Below, one piece after another: positions 9,831 through 19,185 of a DNA stretch of 64,000 nt (position 1 is the stretch's first letter; every line of letters starts with the position of its first letter). The stretch is taken from the NCBI RefSeq assembly GCF_905475465.1, contig NC_062256.1, forward strand, positions 3,729,662 through 3,793,661, read 5' to 3'. Made by a program: the position numbers and the translations under genes. Origin of the DNA: Pieris napi (lineage: Eukaryota; Arthropoda; Insecta; Lepidoptera; Pieridae). The notes below the pieces were generated by a model, which saw nothing but the letters and a program-made list of their open reading frames with translations, was not told the DNA's origin and did no database searches.

Positions 9831-11029
9831 AAGTAGTTTTGCTAAAATTTGTATTAATCATGTACTAATTTTTTATAATTTTAAATAGTTATTTTAAATT
9901 AGCAATAAATCTTTATGAAAGGAATTATTATTTATGATACGACTTAATTAAACAATTTGGAATGCTTATAGCATTTATTAACATTATTTTTAGTTAATTT
10001 ATTGCCAACAGAAAAATTTTGTGAATGTCAATTGTCAGTGCCTTTTGTGAGTTAACTAATGAGTTAACTACTATAATAATTTAATCTCCATCCTCTTTAG
10101 TAGATGTTAAAATATAAAGCGAATACAAAACTTTAATTTTACGATCTAAAAAAAAATTATCTGCACCCCGACCACAGATCTCAAATTCATAATAGATTTC
10201 CTAGGAATTTATTTTTAATAGGATCTTCACTTATTGTTTATGGTCTATGACGTAAATTTGACTTAAATGATTTAGGGTTGTGTTCAATATGAAACAAGTA
10301 TCACGAGTTTATAAATTGCTAATAAATTTGGTTTATTATAAAAAAGATTTTTTTATTAGTCTGTGTAACTACCTCTTATGAATGAATATCTGAATGATAT
10401 ACGATCTACTGGTGACATATTTGATTTGACCTTGATCTGGCTTGCTATTTTTTTTCCTTACGGCTTCCATTATCCAATGACACGCACATTTCTGGTAAAC
10501 AATTTTTTTTTATATTAACGAGCCCCGACGTGTCTTACGTTTTATTATGGTATGGTGTGTTTAAAGACAAATAATCAAGACACTAAAATACCGGACCGGC
10601 GAGATGCCATGAAATTTAATTTAATTCCTTATCTTACCATTTGTACGACTTCACAAAAAGAGGAGGTTATCAATTTGAAGTTTTATTTAATTAAACTCGT
10701 TAATTTAATTATAGGTCGGACAAAAGCATCCTTTAGTGGCAGGGAATTTCAAGGATTCAACTTTTTTAAGTGACTTTATCCCACCCTTACATATTAAATT
10801 CATAATTTTTAATTATTTATGTACGTTGATGATTATCTCTTTCTTTTTGGAAAATTTTCTTAAAAACACAAAAAATATATATTTTCACTTGTTTTGTCAT
10901 CGGTTTTATTAAGCGGGAATGTTTTCCTATGTCAATTATCTTAATTTTATTAAAATTTGTTACTCTATTAATCGTAGAAATGCTTTACTATAATTGTCTA
11001 TACAATTTGGGCCCAGAACCCTGATTATA
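9831..11029. other. Unassigned stretch
   Basis: It is AT-rich with no repeat copy that I can match inside the window. A 73-codon frame at 10552-10773 has no recognisable motif. No tRNA or other structured RNA is seen. Confidence 0.4.
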
Positions 11030-11756
11030 GAGTCCGCGCCACCACTGAATGCCGATAGACGCGGCGCGAGTACCGCGGCGTATAGGTATGTTATCTAAAG
11101 CTGGCGGCTTCAACACATTTACACTTTGTGCTTGTGTAGTGTCTGTGAATAAGCGCGAGACGTGATGTCAAACTGAAATACAATCACAAATACATCATGA
11201 AAAGACTGTCCGTCTCTCTCGCGCTCGGTCAAGCTTATGAGTATAAAAGAGACAGTTCTTGTTTTTCTTTTGCTACTATTTATGTTGATCTTTACTGTTT
11301 GATATTATTATAATTTTATACATGTTGATCTTTTTTCAAACATTACCAGGGCAATCTCGTGAAATGGTGCACAATGTTTTTAATTATTTTAAGCATCTTA
11401 ATAAAAACAGTTTAATGAAAAAATGTTATATTTAATTTGACATCAGATGCGACTGGGGTTTCTAAGAGGAGTATTGAAAGAATAGTTAGTGAAGTAAAAG
11501 TGAAGTGTGTTGAGCTAGATGGAGCTTATGCCGAAAAATTAAAAATTATATACACAAACTACTCTTATACGTTCTTGGTCGGGCTTAGAACTTTTGGATC
11601 CACCCTCGTATGCACATAATATTTATATGTATTTGACAAATTTTTATTTATTTACAACCCACCCAACCTCACTAAAACCAGAGTAGACTAAAATATATAG
11701 CTTGGCAAATTTAGTTCCAGCTGGTTCCCGTCGGCAATGAGTGGTGGCGCGGACTC
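11030..11756. mobile_element. Tc1/mariner-like element remnant (727 bp)
   Basis: The ends are inverted repeats: GAGTCCGCGCCACCACTGAATGCC at the left, shown here by its first bases GAGTCCGCGCCACCACT, and AGTGGTGGCGCGGACTC at the right. A TA dinucleotide flanks each end (11028-11029 and 11757-11758), the target-site duplication of IS630-Tc1-mariner elements. The interior carries a broken transposase N-terminus. At under 0.8 kb it is internally deleted and cannot move itself. Confidence 0.7.
11345..11619 (+). pseudogene. Transposase helix-turn-helix remnant in the mariner-like element
   Basis: Two adjoining frames read GQSREMVHNVFNYFKHLNKNS and, after a frameshift near 11430, TSDATGVSKRSIERIVSEVK. 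Together they match the N-terminal helix-turn-helix layout (xxRxxVxNVxxYF...ATGVSxRTVxRIVxE) common in insect DDE transposases of the IS630/Tc1 type. The DNA-binding helix is ATGVSKRSIERI. The catalytic DDE/D domain is absent. Family assignment is by pattern, not by search. Confidence 0.5.
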
Positions 11757-11974
11757 TAGTCCTTGCATGGTCTATTCTAATCAAAGTTGTCACTGTCAAC
11801 AAGGAAATGTATTAAAGTGCACTTATATAAGCTTTTAAATTTCAATGAATAAATTATAATACACGTCGTGATGAAAATAATGGACCAGGTCCTTAATATC
11901 AAGATAGAAATTTAATTAATGCGTATACGTCAAATACTGCAACAATTAGAAGCCATTTTTAAAAGGTTTAAACG

Positions 11975-12580
11975 ATGAATACACAGAGGATAAAATCGCC
12001 GCCGATTCGGAAACGCAATCCAATCACTCCATCATTGTCCAAAATAAACGGTAATAGAAGTTCCATAAATACAGTTCTCAAAACAGTACAAGAGGAGACA
12101 AAACATGATTTTATCGAGGACCAAGAGCGGGACGAAACCACCGATGCGTTCAAATCGGAGGTCGAGAGATTTATTGAGATATCAAAGTACTTCTCTAGCC
12201 CTCTGCGGAAATCCGCTTCATACGTTTGCGAAAATCGACTAATATCTTACCCCAATCCGTACAGAATGGAGTACAAACGCGGCAACATAACAACGTACCA
12301 CATAAAATTTTGCAACTTAATTCTCGAGCCAGTTTATATAAAACTTTACAAACTGATTCCTGAATTGGAAGAAATCAAGTTCATTAACCTTACATTATCA
12401 CGGTGCAAACGGGTACCTCCGGGCCTATCTTTCAATTTAGGTTTTGTGTACGATGATGTAAACGAAAAGCCCGCACAGAACGCCAAAATGATCTTCGTTG
12501 CTTCTAGAAAATCAACCACCCCGTGCTATCAAATATGCGAAATTGATTTGCATATAGAAGCACTAAAAATTCGCCTCTGA
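11975..12580 (+). CDS. Candidate intronless host gene with ASH/MSP-like domain (hydin/CFAP-type)
   Basis: This is the only long, clean frame in the window: 201 codons from ATG 11975 to TGA 12578-12580, followed by AATAAA at 12675-12680. Codon use is less AT-extreme than in neighbouring chance frames. Residues 1-60 are basic, then acidic and probably disordered. Residues from about 95 show alternating strands: YHIKFCNLILEPVYIKLYKL, then ELEEIKFINLTLSRCKRVPPG and LSFNLGFVY. The N-x(4)-P-V-x-I and VPPGLSFxLxF patterns are typical of ASPM-SPD2-Hydin/MSP beta sandwiches in ciliary and centrosomal proteins such as hydin and CFAP221. The family call is by pattern only. Absence of introns suggests a retrocopy, a small single-exon gene or a terminal exon. 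A mariner remnant lies just upstream and a LINE fragment downstream. Confidence 0.5.
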   Translation: MNTQRIKSPPIRKRNPITPSLSKINGNRSSINTVLKTVQEETKHDFIEDQERDETTDAFKSEVERFIEISKYFSSPLRKSASYVCENRLISYPNPYRMEYKRGNITTYHIKFCNLILEPVYIKLYKLIPELEEIKFINLTLSRCKRVPPGLSFNLGFVYDDVNEKPAQNAKMIFVASRKSTTPCYQICEIDLHIEALKIRL

Positions 12581-12674
12581 GGCTATGTTTTTTAAAACTC
12601 GTTTGTAGCGTTATACGCAGTTATTTTGTGTTTCTAATGTTTGTTAACTGTTGTTAAAAAATACAGAAGTTATT

Positions 12675-12680
12675 AATAAA
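12675..12680 (+). other. Poly(A) signal AATAAA
   Basis: A canonical hexamer about 95 bases after the stop of the 201-codon frame, followed by AAAC-rich sequence. It supports transcription of that frame as a short-3'-UTR mRNA, although AATAAA is frequent in AT-rich DNA. Confidence 0.4.
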
Positions 12681-12884
12681 AACAAAATACTATAAAGATA
12701 CGTTGGGTTTTAATATTTGAAACTTTTAATAATCCATTTATTTTCTTTATTAGCAGATAGATTCTACTTAGAAACCCGGCAAAACGGTACTAAGTGTCTC
12801 GGATGGTATAATCAGCTAAAATTTAGCATATCAAGATCAGTGAAACAAATAGATGTAGATATCATCTATTGCTAGAGCGCGGGA

Positions 12885-13085
12885 TAGAAGATGGACGCTA
12901 GTAATAACAGAATGGACAGGACCTACTGGAAAGAGGTGTATATGACGACAAAAGAAAAGATGGACAGATGACATTATAGAATTAGCGGGGAAAAACTGGA
13001 TGAATGTTGCTCAAGACAGATAAATCTAAAAATATGGAGGAGGCTTTTACCCTACAAGGGGCCATACGAGAACTAGACCACTAAA
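12885..13085 (+). pseudogene. RTE-like LINE: reverse-transcriptase C-terminal fragment
   Basis: The frame reads RWTLVITEWTGPTGKR, a stop, then KKRWTDDIIELAGKNWMNVAQDR, another stop, and in a shifted frame EEAFTLQGAIREL. The W-T-G-P-x-G-K-R and DDIxxxAGKNWMxxAQ patterns are the C-terminal tail of RTE-like non-LTR polyproteins. Internal stops and a frameshift show it is dead. A relative on the minus strand lies at 63395-63663. Confidence 0.7.
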
Positions 13086-13160
13086 AAAAATCTAACAAAT
13101 TTATACTAACACAACTAATACTAATATTAAGGAATGCAAACTAACCAATTGTTGTTTGGA

Positions 13161-13182
13161 TTAATAATAATAATAATAATCA
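13161..13182. repeat. (TAA)n microsatellite
   Basis: About seven TAA units, directly 5' of the LINE A fragment. Confidence 0.8.
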
Positions 13183-13189
13183 TCATCAA

Positions 13190-13500
13190 TTTTCTAAGTT
13201 TCATCATCGGACGTCGAGGCAGAATACGAAATTCCACCCGTATCACCTCGACATCCGCCGTTCCACAACTGAGCATTTTTCAAGGCAGTTTTTGCCGCGC
13301 ACCACCACTATGTGGAACCAGCTGCCCACTGAAGTATTTCCGAACCAATTCGACTTAGGGTCCTTCAAGAAAAGAGCGTACCAATTCTTAAAAGGCCGGC
13401 AACGCACTCGCGAGCCCTCTGGCATTGAGAGTGTCCATGGGCGGCGGTATCACTTAACATCCGGTGAGCCTCCTGCCCGTTTGCCCCCGTTCTATAAAAA
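13190..13500 (+). pseudogene. LINE A: reverse-transcriptase C-terminus and 3' tail
   Basis: This is the best LINE A copy. The frame gives RRSTTEHFSRQFLPRTTTMW, NQLPTEVFPNQFDLGSFKKR and AYQFLKGRQRTREP, the FLPRTxxxWNxLP signature at the end of jockey/CR1-like reverse transcriptases. It runs into the GGCCGGCAACGCACTCGC tail and the CCATGGGCGGCGGTATCAC block, ending in TTCTATAAAAAAAA. The copy is truncated upstream of about 13190. At least eight shorter copies of the tail occur in the window. Confidence 0.8.
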
Positions 13501-13504
13501 AAAA

Positions 13505-13745
13505 TTACAATTAAACTTACAATGTGATGAAAAAGAATCGGTTGACATTTTCAGCAACTCCATGGAGATCTTTTGCCAAGTCGTTTTAACGGTGCTGTCT
13601 TAATTATTTGCTATTGTTATTATTTACTTTATTCCAGTGTACAGTCGCGGATGCTTGGCTGACCCATGTGACTACTTCAATAGAAAGAGTCCCGTCGTGA
13701 GTTGTGTGCGATTGTGAGGAAATTGCATGGATATGGTTAGCACTG
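13505..13745 (+). repeat. Dispersed repeat F
   Basis: It shares TTTTCAGCAACTC, TCGCGGAYGCTTGGC and AGACCCATG-like blocks and a terminal GTTAGCACYGCGC with 43745-44360. In both places it follows a LINE A tail, which hints that F and LINE A are parts of one element or were inserted together. Confidence 0.5.
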
Positions 13746-14132
13746 CGCTTTCATGAGAATCAGTCGAGCCGTTTCGGAGGAGTTTAACCACAAACACCGC
13801 GACACGAGAATTTTATATATTAGACTAGCTGATCCGGCAAACGTCGTTTTGCCATGTAGGTATATCCTTTCTAATAAAAAAATAGGGGTTGATCGCAGAG
13901 GGGTGAAACTAACTTTGGGTTGTATGTTTGTATATGTCTTTGGTTTTTTAATGTTGTATCATAAAAAAATAAAAACAGAAAAAAATATCTAAAAAAAATA
14001 TATTCTTAGGGGTGGATGTTGTGCGATTCTCAGACATACCCAATATGCACACAAAATTTCATGAGAATCTGTCGAGCCGTTTCGGAGGAGTTTAACCACA
14101 AACACCGCGACACGAGAATTTTATATATTAGA
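13746..14132 (+). repeat. Head-to-tail copies of the CTAGCTGATCCGG family
   Basis: A terminal fragment (13746-13823) ending GACACGAGAATTTTATATAT abuts a complete copy that begins CTAGCTGATCCGGCAAACG at 13825 and ends with the same terminus at 14132. The shared part contains GTCGAGCCGTTTCGGAGGAG. Related ends lie at 600-817, 39008-39255 and 40070-40135. It is a non-coding element of unresolved class. Confidence 0.7.
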
Positions 14133-14582
14133 TTATAATGATGGTCCTCCTTGTAACATGTGATATTTGAGAAGAAAAATTAAATTACTTACAAACCAGC
14201 CACAAATTTAAAAAGGTTTTTGAATCGTTTATATTTGCCGTCGTAATTCAGGTTATTCAACGTAACGCGTTGATTGACGCGTAATAAAACAGGAAAACAT
14301 TTTTTTAATCAAACATGCCTATTTCACACTATGTGGCTGACTAATTACATCGAATAAATAACAATTTTATTATAAATATTCAGGTTTTACTTCCTACAAA
14401 CTGACATACTTTTGACCTCTAAGCTGTATAATATAAGCGTAAATCAGGAGGGTCTTGAATGAAAAGAAAGAAGAGACAAAACAAAGAGATTGGAACAAAA
14501 AAGAAGAGGGAAAGGTGACACTACGCGGACCAAATGTATTATGGATTGTATTCATTTGTATGCCGTATAAAAAATAAAATAA
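14133..14582. other. Unassigned stretch
   Basis: No repeat or domain recognised. A short inverted pair AACGCGTTGATTGACGCGT near 14264 is weak. Confidence 0.35.
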
Positions 14583-15085
14583 AATATGTTTATTATGTAA
14601 CATAAAATACAGGTATCACTTATTCCACGTCATTAAATTTGAATAGGTAGACATCCCTACTCATCGTCAAAGAAGACAGCGGGTGTAGGCCGAGAGAAAA
14701 AGCCTCTGTATTCTTTATAGTAGCAAATCATCAAACAACACTTATTTTAAATCAAATATCGCAAATTAATTAGTAAGTAGCCTATTTAACACTAGTCCCA
14801 GGCCCTTTTATCAACAAGATAATCGTTAACTTTATAGTAAGCCTTTTTACAAAGCTTTTCTTTAATACATTTCTTAAATTTATTAAAAGGTAGAGATAAA
14901 AGAGCCTCTGGGATTTTATTAAAGAAGAGTATCCCTTTCCCCAACAAAGAATGATTAACTTTAGATAGTCTAGTACGGGGAAATTGCAGCCTGCGTTTGT
15001 TCCGAGTATTAGCATTGAGCGTATGTTCTATTCTAATAAGATTATATAGATCAAACCGACCTAGACTGGCCCAAGACAGGATTTA
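14583..15085 (-). pseudogene. LINE C: reverse-transcriptase C-terminus and 3' UTR
   Basis: On the minus strand an open frame from about 15070 to the stop at 14792-14794 reads WASLGRFDLYNLIRIEHTLN, then NTRNKRRLQFPRTRLSKVNH, then GILFFNKIPEALLSLPFNKF, ending YYKVNDYLVDKRAWD. This is the NTRNKxxL...LFNxIP...FKxxL pattern of an insect jockey/CR1-like reverse-transcriptase C-terminus. The 3' UTR has GTAGGCCGAGAGAAAAAG in reverse. It is the longest clean RT remnant here, without internal stops over about 90 codons. Copies lie at 4468-4590 and 49010-49390. Confidence 0.8.
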
Positions 15086-15264
15086 ACAATAAATAATTGA
15101 AAGGTGTCTACAAAAAGCGGGTACAACATATATTATAGAATATATAACATTAATTAAGTTTATTGCACAACGGCCACTATTATTTCATGAACTTGGCCAC
15201 TAGGCGAGGATAAGAAGTTCAAGTTAACAAGGAAAACCGGATCATATAAACGGATACGAGCGAG

Positions 15265-15839
15265 TAAGGCCCTTTCTCCACTGCTCCGGTCCGGCGTCGG
15301 ATACCGGAATGAGTCATGAGAAAAATATCGGAAAGCCGGATTGCGCTTCTCCACTATATCCGATCCAACAATAATCGATACTTGTATATTTATCATGCAA
15401 CATTTGTATTAACTAAAACCCATCTACTTTATTTTATTAATAAAACTTTCTAAATACTTAATATTTTATTGCCCTGGCAAGTTTATTACTTTTTTTAAAT
15501 TGTCTATCTTAAAATATTATAATCTACTTAATAAATAGTTCACTAATACTATGGTATAAAAATATAAAAAAATAGCAACATAATTTGGTTTGGTCCAGGA
15601 TATCCAGATTCTTTCAAATTAAAGAAACTATAAATAAACCTGTGAATAATAATTTATAACCTCCTGGATACTTGGATATACTTGGACCGATAAAACTCCG
15701 GGTTCCGATCTAGCAAGTTATCGGATCGTTAAAAACCGGATGCCGGAGTAGTGGAGAAGTACGTAAGTACTGTTGTGAGTTTCTAAATCGGAACGGTAAT
15801 TAACGTTTGCCGGACCGGAGCAGTGGAGAAACGCCCTTA
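15265..15839. mobile_element. MITE family M3 with GC-rich inverted ends
   Basis: The left end reads TAAGGCCCTTTCTCCACTGC then TCCGGTCCGGC; the right end is its complement, ending GGAGAAACGCCCTTA. The ends match over about 31 bp with two mismatches. A second internal inverted pair (GCTTCTCCACTATATCCG and CGGAGTAGTGGAGAAGTAC) lies subterminally. The element is 575 bp and non-coding. The TAA/TTA triplets fall inside the palindromic ends, so a 3-bp target site is possible but not proven. Confidence 0.75.
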
Positions 15840-16296
15840 GGCTTAAGGCTTGGAAAAATACTATGAATTTGTTATTTACAACGAAGGTTTACAAAAACCG
15901 GTTATGTTGGCAAACTATTATTTATTTTGTAAGTTTGGCGCTTGCAGTTCGGTGTAACATGCATAATTCATTATAAAACAAATATTTCGTAGATAAAAAT
16001 AATATAGGTCATTATAAAATAGTCGTGTTTTGGAATTGAAAAAACGCGCCGTTTATCCGTTACCTGAGTTATTAATAGCACGTTTCAAATGTCGATTTAT
16101 AGGGTAAAGAACAATCTAAAAATAAAGCATCTAAAAACTGGTTACAATTGCAGAATTATAACTCTTTTTCCCGACTATTGTTACTAATTACTATTTGCGT
16201 AGTTGCTGTCTTGAATAATTTGGTAAAGATTATTTTAATTAATAAGAAATCAATGTTTTACTTGCCTACTGATGATAGAGTTTTTGTTTTTAATTT
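15840..16296. other. Unassigned AT-rich stretch
   Basis: Nothing recognised. Confidence 0.35.
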
Positions 16297-16665
16297 GTGA
16301 AGTTATACTTCTTAGGCGCGTTATGAAAAATTGATGAGAGTGCAATTTTACGATGCGCGCGCACCGTGACACAAAATTAACAGAATGAAGTTGCCCACGG
16401 AAGATGCTACGGCATTGGACATAATTTAAAAACAACATTCGAATAATAATAGAATTTATGTTACACTTAATGTAAGAGAATAATAATAAATATTTATTTA
16501 TTTAATTTTTCAAATGTAAACTGAACTTTACTGACTATAATGACTCCTTTTCCAGTCTTTGATTATTTAATTATTTGCTAAAATAATCTTTGGCATTATT
16601 AAAAAACTATTTTTAATAATGCCAAAGAAGTATAACTTCTTACGCGCGTACATAAGTACACGCAC
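16297..16665 (+). mobile_element. Palindrome-family element (GAAGT-N3-ACTTC), copy 1
   Basis: It starts with GAAGTTATACTTCTTAGGCG, then GCGTTATGAAAAATTGATGA and TTTTACGATGCGCGCGCACC. It ends with GCCAAAGAAGTATAACTTCT and TACGCGCGTACATAAGTAC. The same palindromic core is therefore present at both ends. Just inside the right end is a perfect 18-bp stem (16589-16606 with 16612-16629, CTTTGGCATTATTAAAAA and complement). A near-identical copy missing the right palindrome is at 50712-51030. It is non-coding. Confidence 0.65.
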
Positions 16666-16683
16666 CCTTTTTTTATTAATTAC

Positions 16684-16885
16684 TTAAGTTTTCATGTGGA
16701 ACATGGTGTAATGTTTGCAGCTACATACAAACATTGTCTAAAACAAAAAACGATTGAAAAGAGTGGCGGAGAGTTTATTGCCAGTTCTTCTCTTCCGTTC
16801 TACGCCCTTGATTAAAAATTTAGCATTTAATATGTATTTCTTTATTGACGACGATAAGTTGAATTGAATAAATGATGTTGAATTG
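16684..16885 (+). repeat. Dispersed repeat D
   Basis: It contains CATGTGGAACATGGTGTAAT, AAGAGTGGCGGAGAGTTTAT and CTCTTCCGTTCTACGCCCTT, all shared with copies at 42150, 44055, 45170, 52595 and 59820. No convincing frame is conserved between copies. Confidence 0.75.
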
Positions 16886-18276
16886 CTTGGTTTGTGAAGA
16901 TTCTTACAGTAGCCTATTATTTTTTGACATAATCTAAACCTTCGACGAAACGTAAAATAATCTGCATTTTATAGATCTTTAACCTTATCATATATAACCT
17001 TCTGATCTCATTTATTCATATTCTAGGCCATTTTAACGTACTGTCAAGGTGAATTATGACATACATTAATGACGTTTGATTTGATTTGTTGTGTGGCTGA
17101 AATTCTGACGTTAATAGGTAGATTTCACCTCCTTTAACTTTGTAATGGTATAGTACTAGGATGTTTCTTTAAAAGGGCATAATATATCAGCAGGTGAACA
17201 TTATGCACATGACGTAGAGGAAAGAGCAATAGACAAGACTATAGATATTATTGTAATTTGGCGGTAAAATTTAAACTTTTACTTTTTTTTTCTCACTTTG
17301 ATTATGAATAAGCAGGCTCAAGTATTTCGACAGTATCGATTTTTCTTTCGTAATAATCAACTGTTCTCTTGTCTAGAAAGATATCGTCTATTCGTCAGAC
17401 ACAAGTAATATTAAATGCTTACGTATTGGCAAACCACAATTCTTTTTAAATAAATATCCTAATCGTTGCTTAGTAAGCACATTCGTAAATAATGGAAGTA
17501 TATTGTTATAAATATATGTAATACCTATGTATCTTTGAGCATGTAAATAAAAAAGTGGTCTCCTTTTATACCCTTCTCAGCGAGATTAAAATGGATCTGA
17601 CGGCATCCAAAGATGAAAGGATACTCAATACATTTGATAAGCAAAAGACATTCTTAAAGAGTTGAAAGATATTTATCATACAATAATTTACAACTCATAT
17701 CATACAATATTATATTTTTGTAAGCGTTGCTCCGAACGTAAATACGATAAAAAATATGCGCATATTCCATATTCATGTGTTTTCTGAAAAATACATATAA
17801 AGGTCTTTCCTTATTAGATATATAAAAAGCATACGTGATGATATGTGTTGTTGGACCAGCAGTGACGACAATTTAATATTTTATTTATTTGTTTATTGAC
17901 AGACGGCTTTGGAAACGTGTGACGGCTAGGGTATTTTTCCTTTGTTCTTAATTATAGAACTATAAACCCAAAGACAAAGTAATATTTTTAATACCTATAC
18001 AGTCAAAACCGTTTACGACGTCATCGTTTAGAACAACATACCGGTTATATTGACCAAAATCAAAGGTCCCGGCTGAATTCTATTGTATTAGGTTCTTAAT
18101 AACAACGTAATCGGCTGTTACGACTATCGGTTTTTACGACCAAATATGAGTAGTCCCTTTGATTGTCGTTAGTGTCGTTATAACAGATTTTGACTGTACT
18201 TTCATTGTCTTGCAGACACGAAGACATACCGACGGAAATCGGGTCTTTGAATGTATCTACGTGAGGGTAACATTTA
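16886..18276. other. Unassigned stretch
   Basis: No supported frame, repeat or RNA was found. Sequence from 18000 to 18190 is less AT-rich but has no motif I recognise. Confidence 0.4.
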
Positions 18277-18516
18277 GAGTCTGTTTCACAATGTACGGAT
18301 AAGTTCTACATAAGTTCCAAATTAGCTATTTATTACTTATTGGTAGGATAAACACTATTGTTGCGTTTCATGGCTGTCAGATAGCGCTATTGGTCACATA
18401 AAGTCCATCATAAGCTATGAGTCCGATGAAGTGTCAAATAGCACAATTTATCTTACAAATAATTTATGTGTTGCATAGCTATTTGGTACTTTATCCATAC
18501 ATTGTGAATCGGACCC
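18277..18516. mobile_element. Harbinger-type MITE family M2
   Basis: It is 240 bp, begins GAGTCTGTTTCACAATGTAC and ends CATACATTGTGAATCGGACCC. It is flanked by direct TTA at 18274-18276 and 18517-18519, the TWA target site of PIF/Harbinger elements. The interior has GATAGCGCTATT and no frame. A second copy is at 31858-32084 and one end at 5348-5395. Confidence 0.85.
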
Positions 18517-18892
18517 TTAGAGTAAAGATTAGCACGAACTAGTAGTAAACAATAATTCTAGACTCTAAATCTTAGGCCATACCCGGAATGCCGATCAGCA
18601 GATAACTTTTCTTACCAATAGTAAAATTATCAAAGACAAAAGTCAGTTACCGTGAGTAAGAAATGCACTTTTAGCTCTTTCGCTAACTCTTCAATATTTT
18701 TCTACAATTAAGTTATAATACTTACTAAATAAAGTAACGAAGTACTACAACTTATGTATGTAAGGCAGAAAATATTGTATATAAATAAATTATTAGACTG
18801 AGAGGTTAATTTGCACAAAAAGCGTAAATGTGTAAATTATTTATCAAAAAAAAAACTATTTATTTAAAATAATAAAAAAAATAATTTAATTG

Positions 18893-19185
18893 AGCAGTGT
18901 GTAGTGGCTTCAGCGTGCGACTCTCATCCCTGAGGTCGTAGGTTTGATCCCCGGCTGTGCACCAATGGATTTTCTTTCTATGGGCGCATTAAACATTCGT
19001 TCGAACGGTGAAGGAAAACATCGTGAGGAAACCGACATGTCTTAGACCCAAAAAGTCGACGGCGTGTGTCAGGCACTGGAGGCTGATCACCTACTTGCCT
19101 ATTAGATTGAAAAATGATCATGAAACAGATTCAGAAATCTGAGGCCCAGGCCTAAAAGAGATTGTACCGCCACAGATTATTTTTT
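18893..19185 (+). mobile_element. SINE family A, full length
   Basis: The head has TAGTGGCTTCAGCGTGCGAC and the B-box-like GGTTTGATCCCCGG. The body follows with ACATCGTGAGGAAACCGACA and AGGCACTGGAGGCTGATCAC, and the 3' end with GAGGCCCAGGCCTAAAAGAG. It is a good reference copy for the family. Confidence 0.85.

Noticed and set aside
10552..10773. 73-codon frame
   Set aside because: No motif, Asn/Lys/Ile-rich, and no splice or poly(A) context beyond chance.
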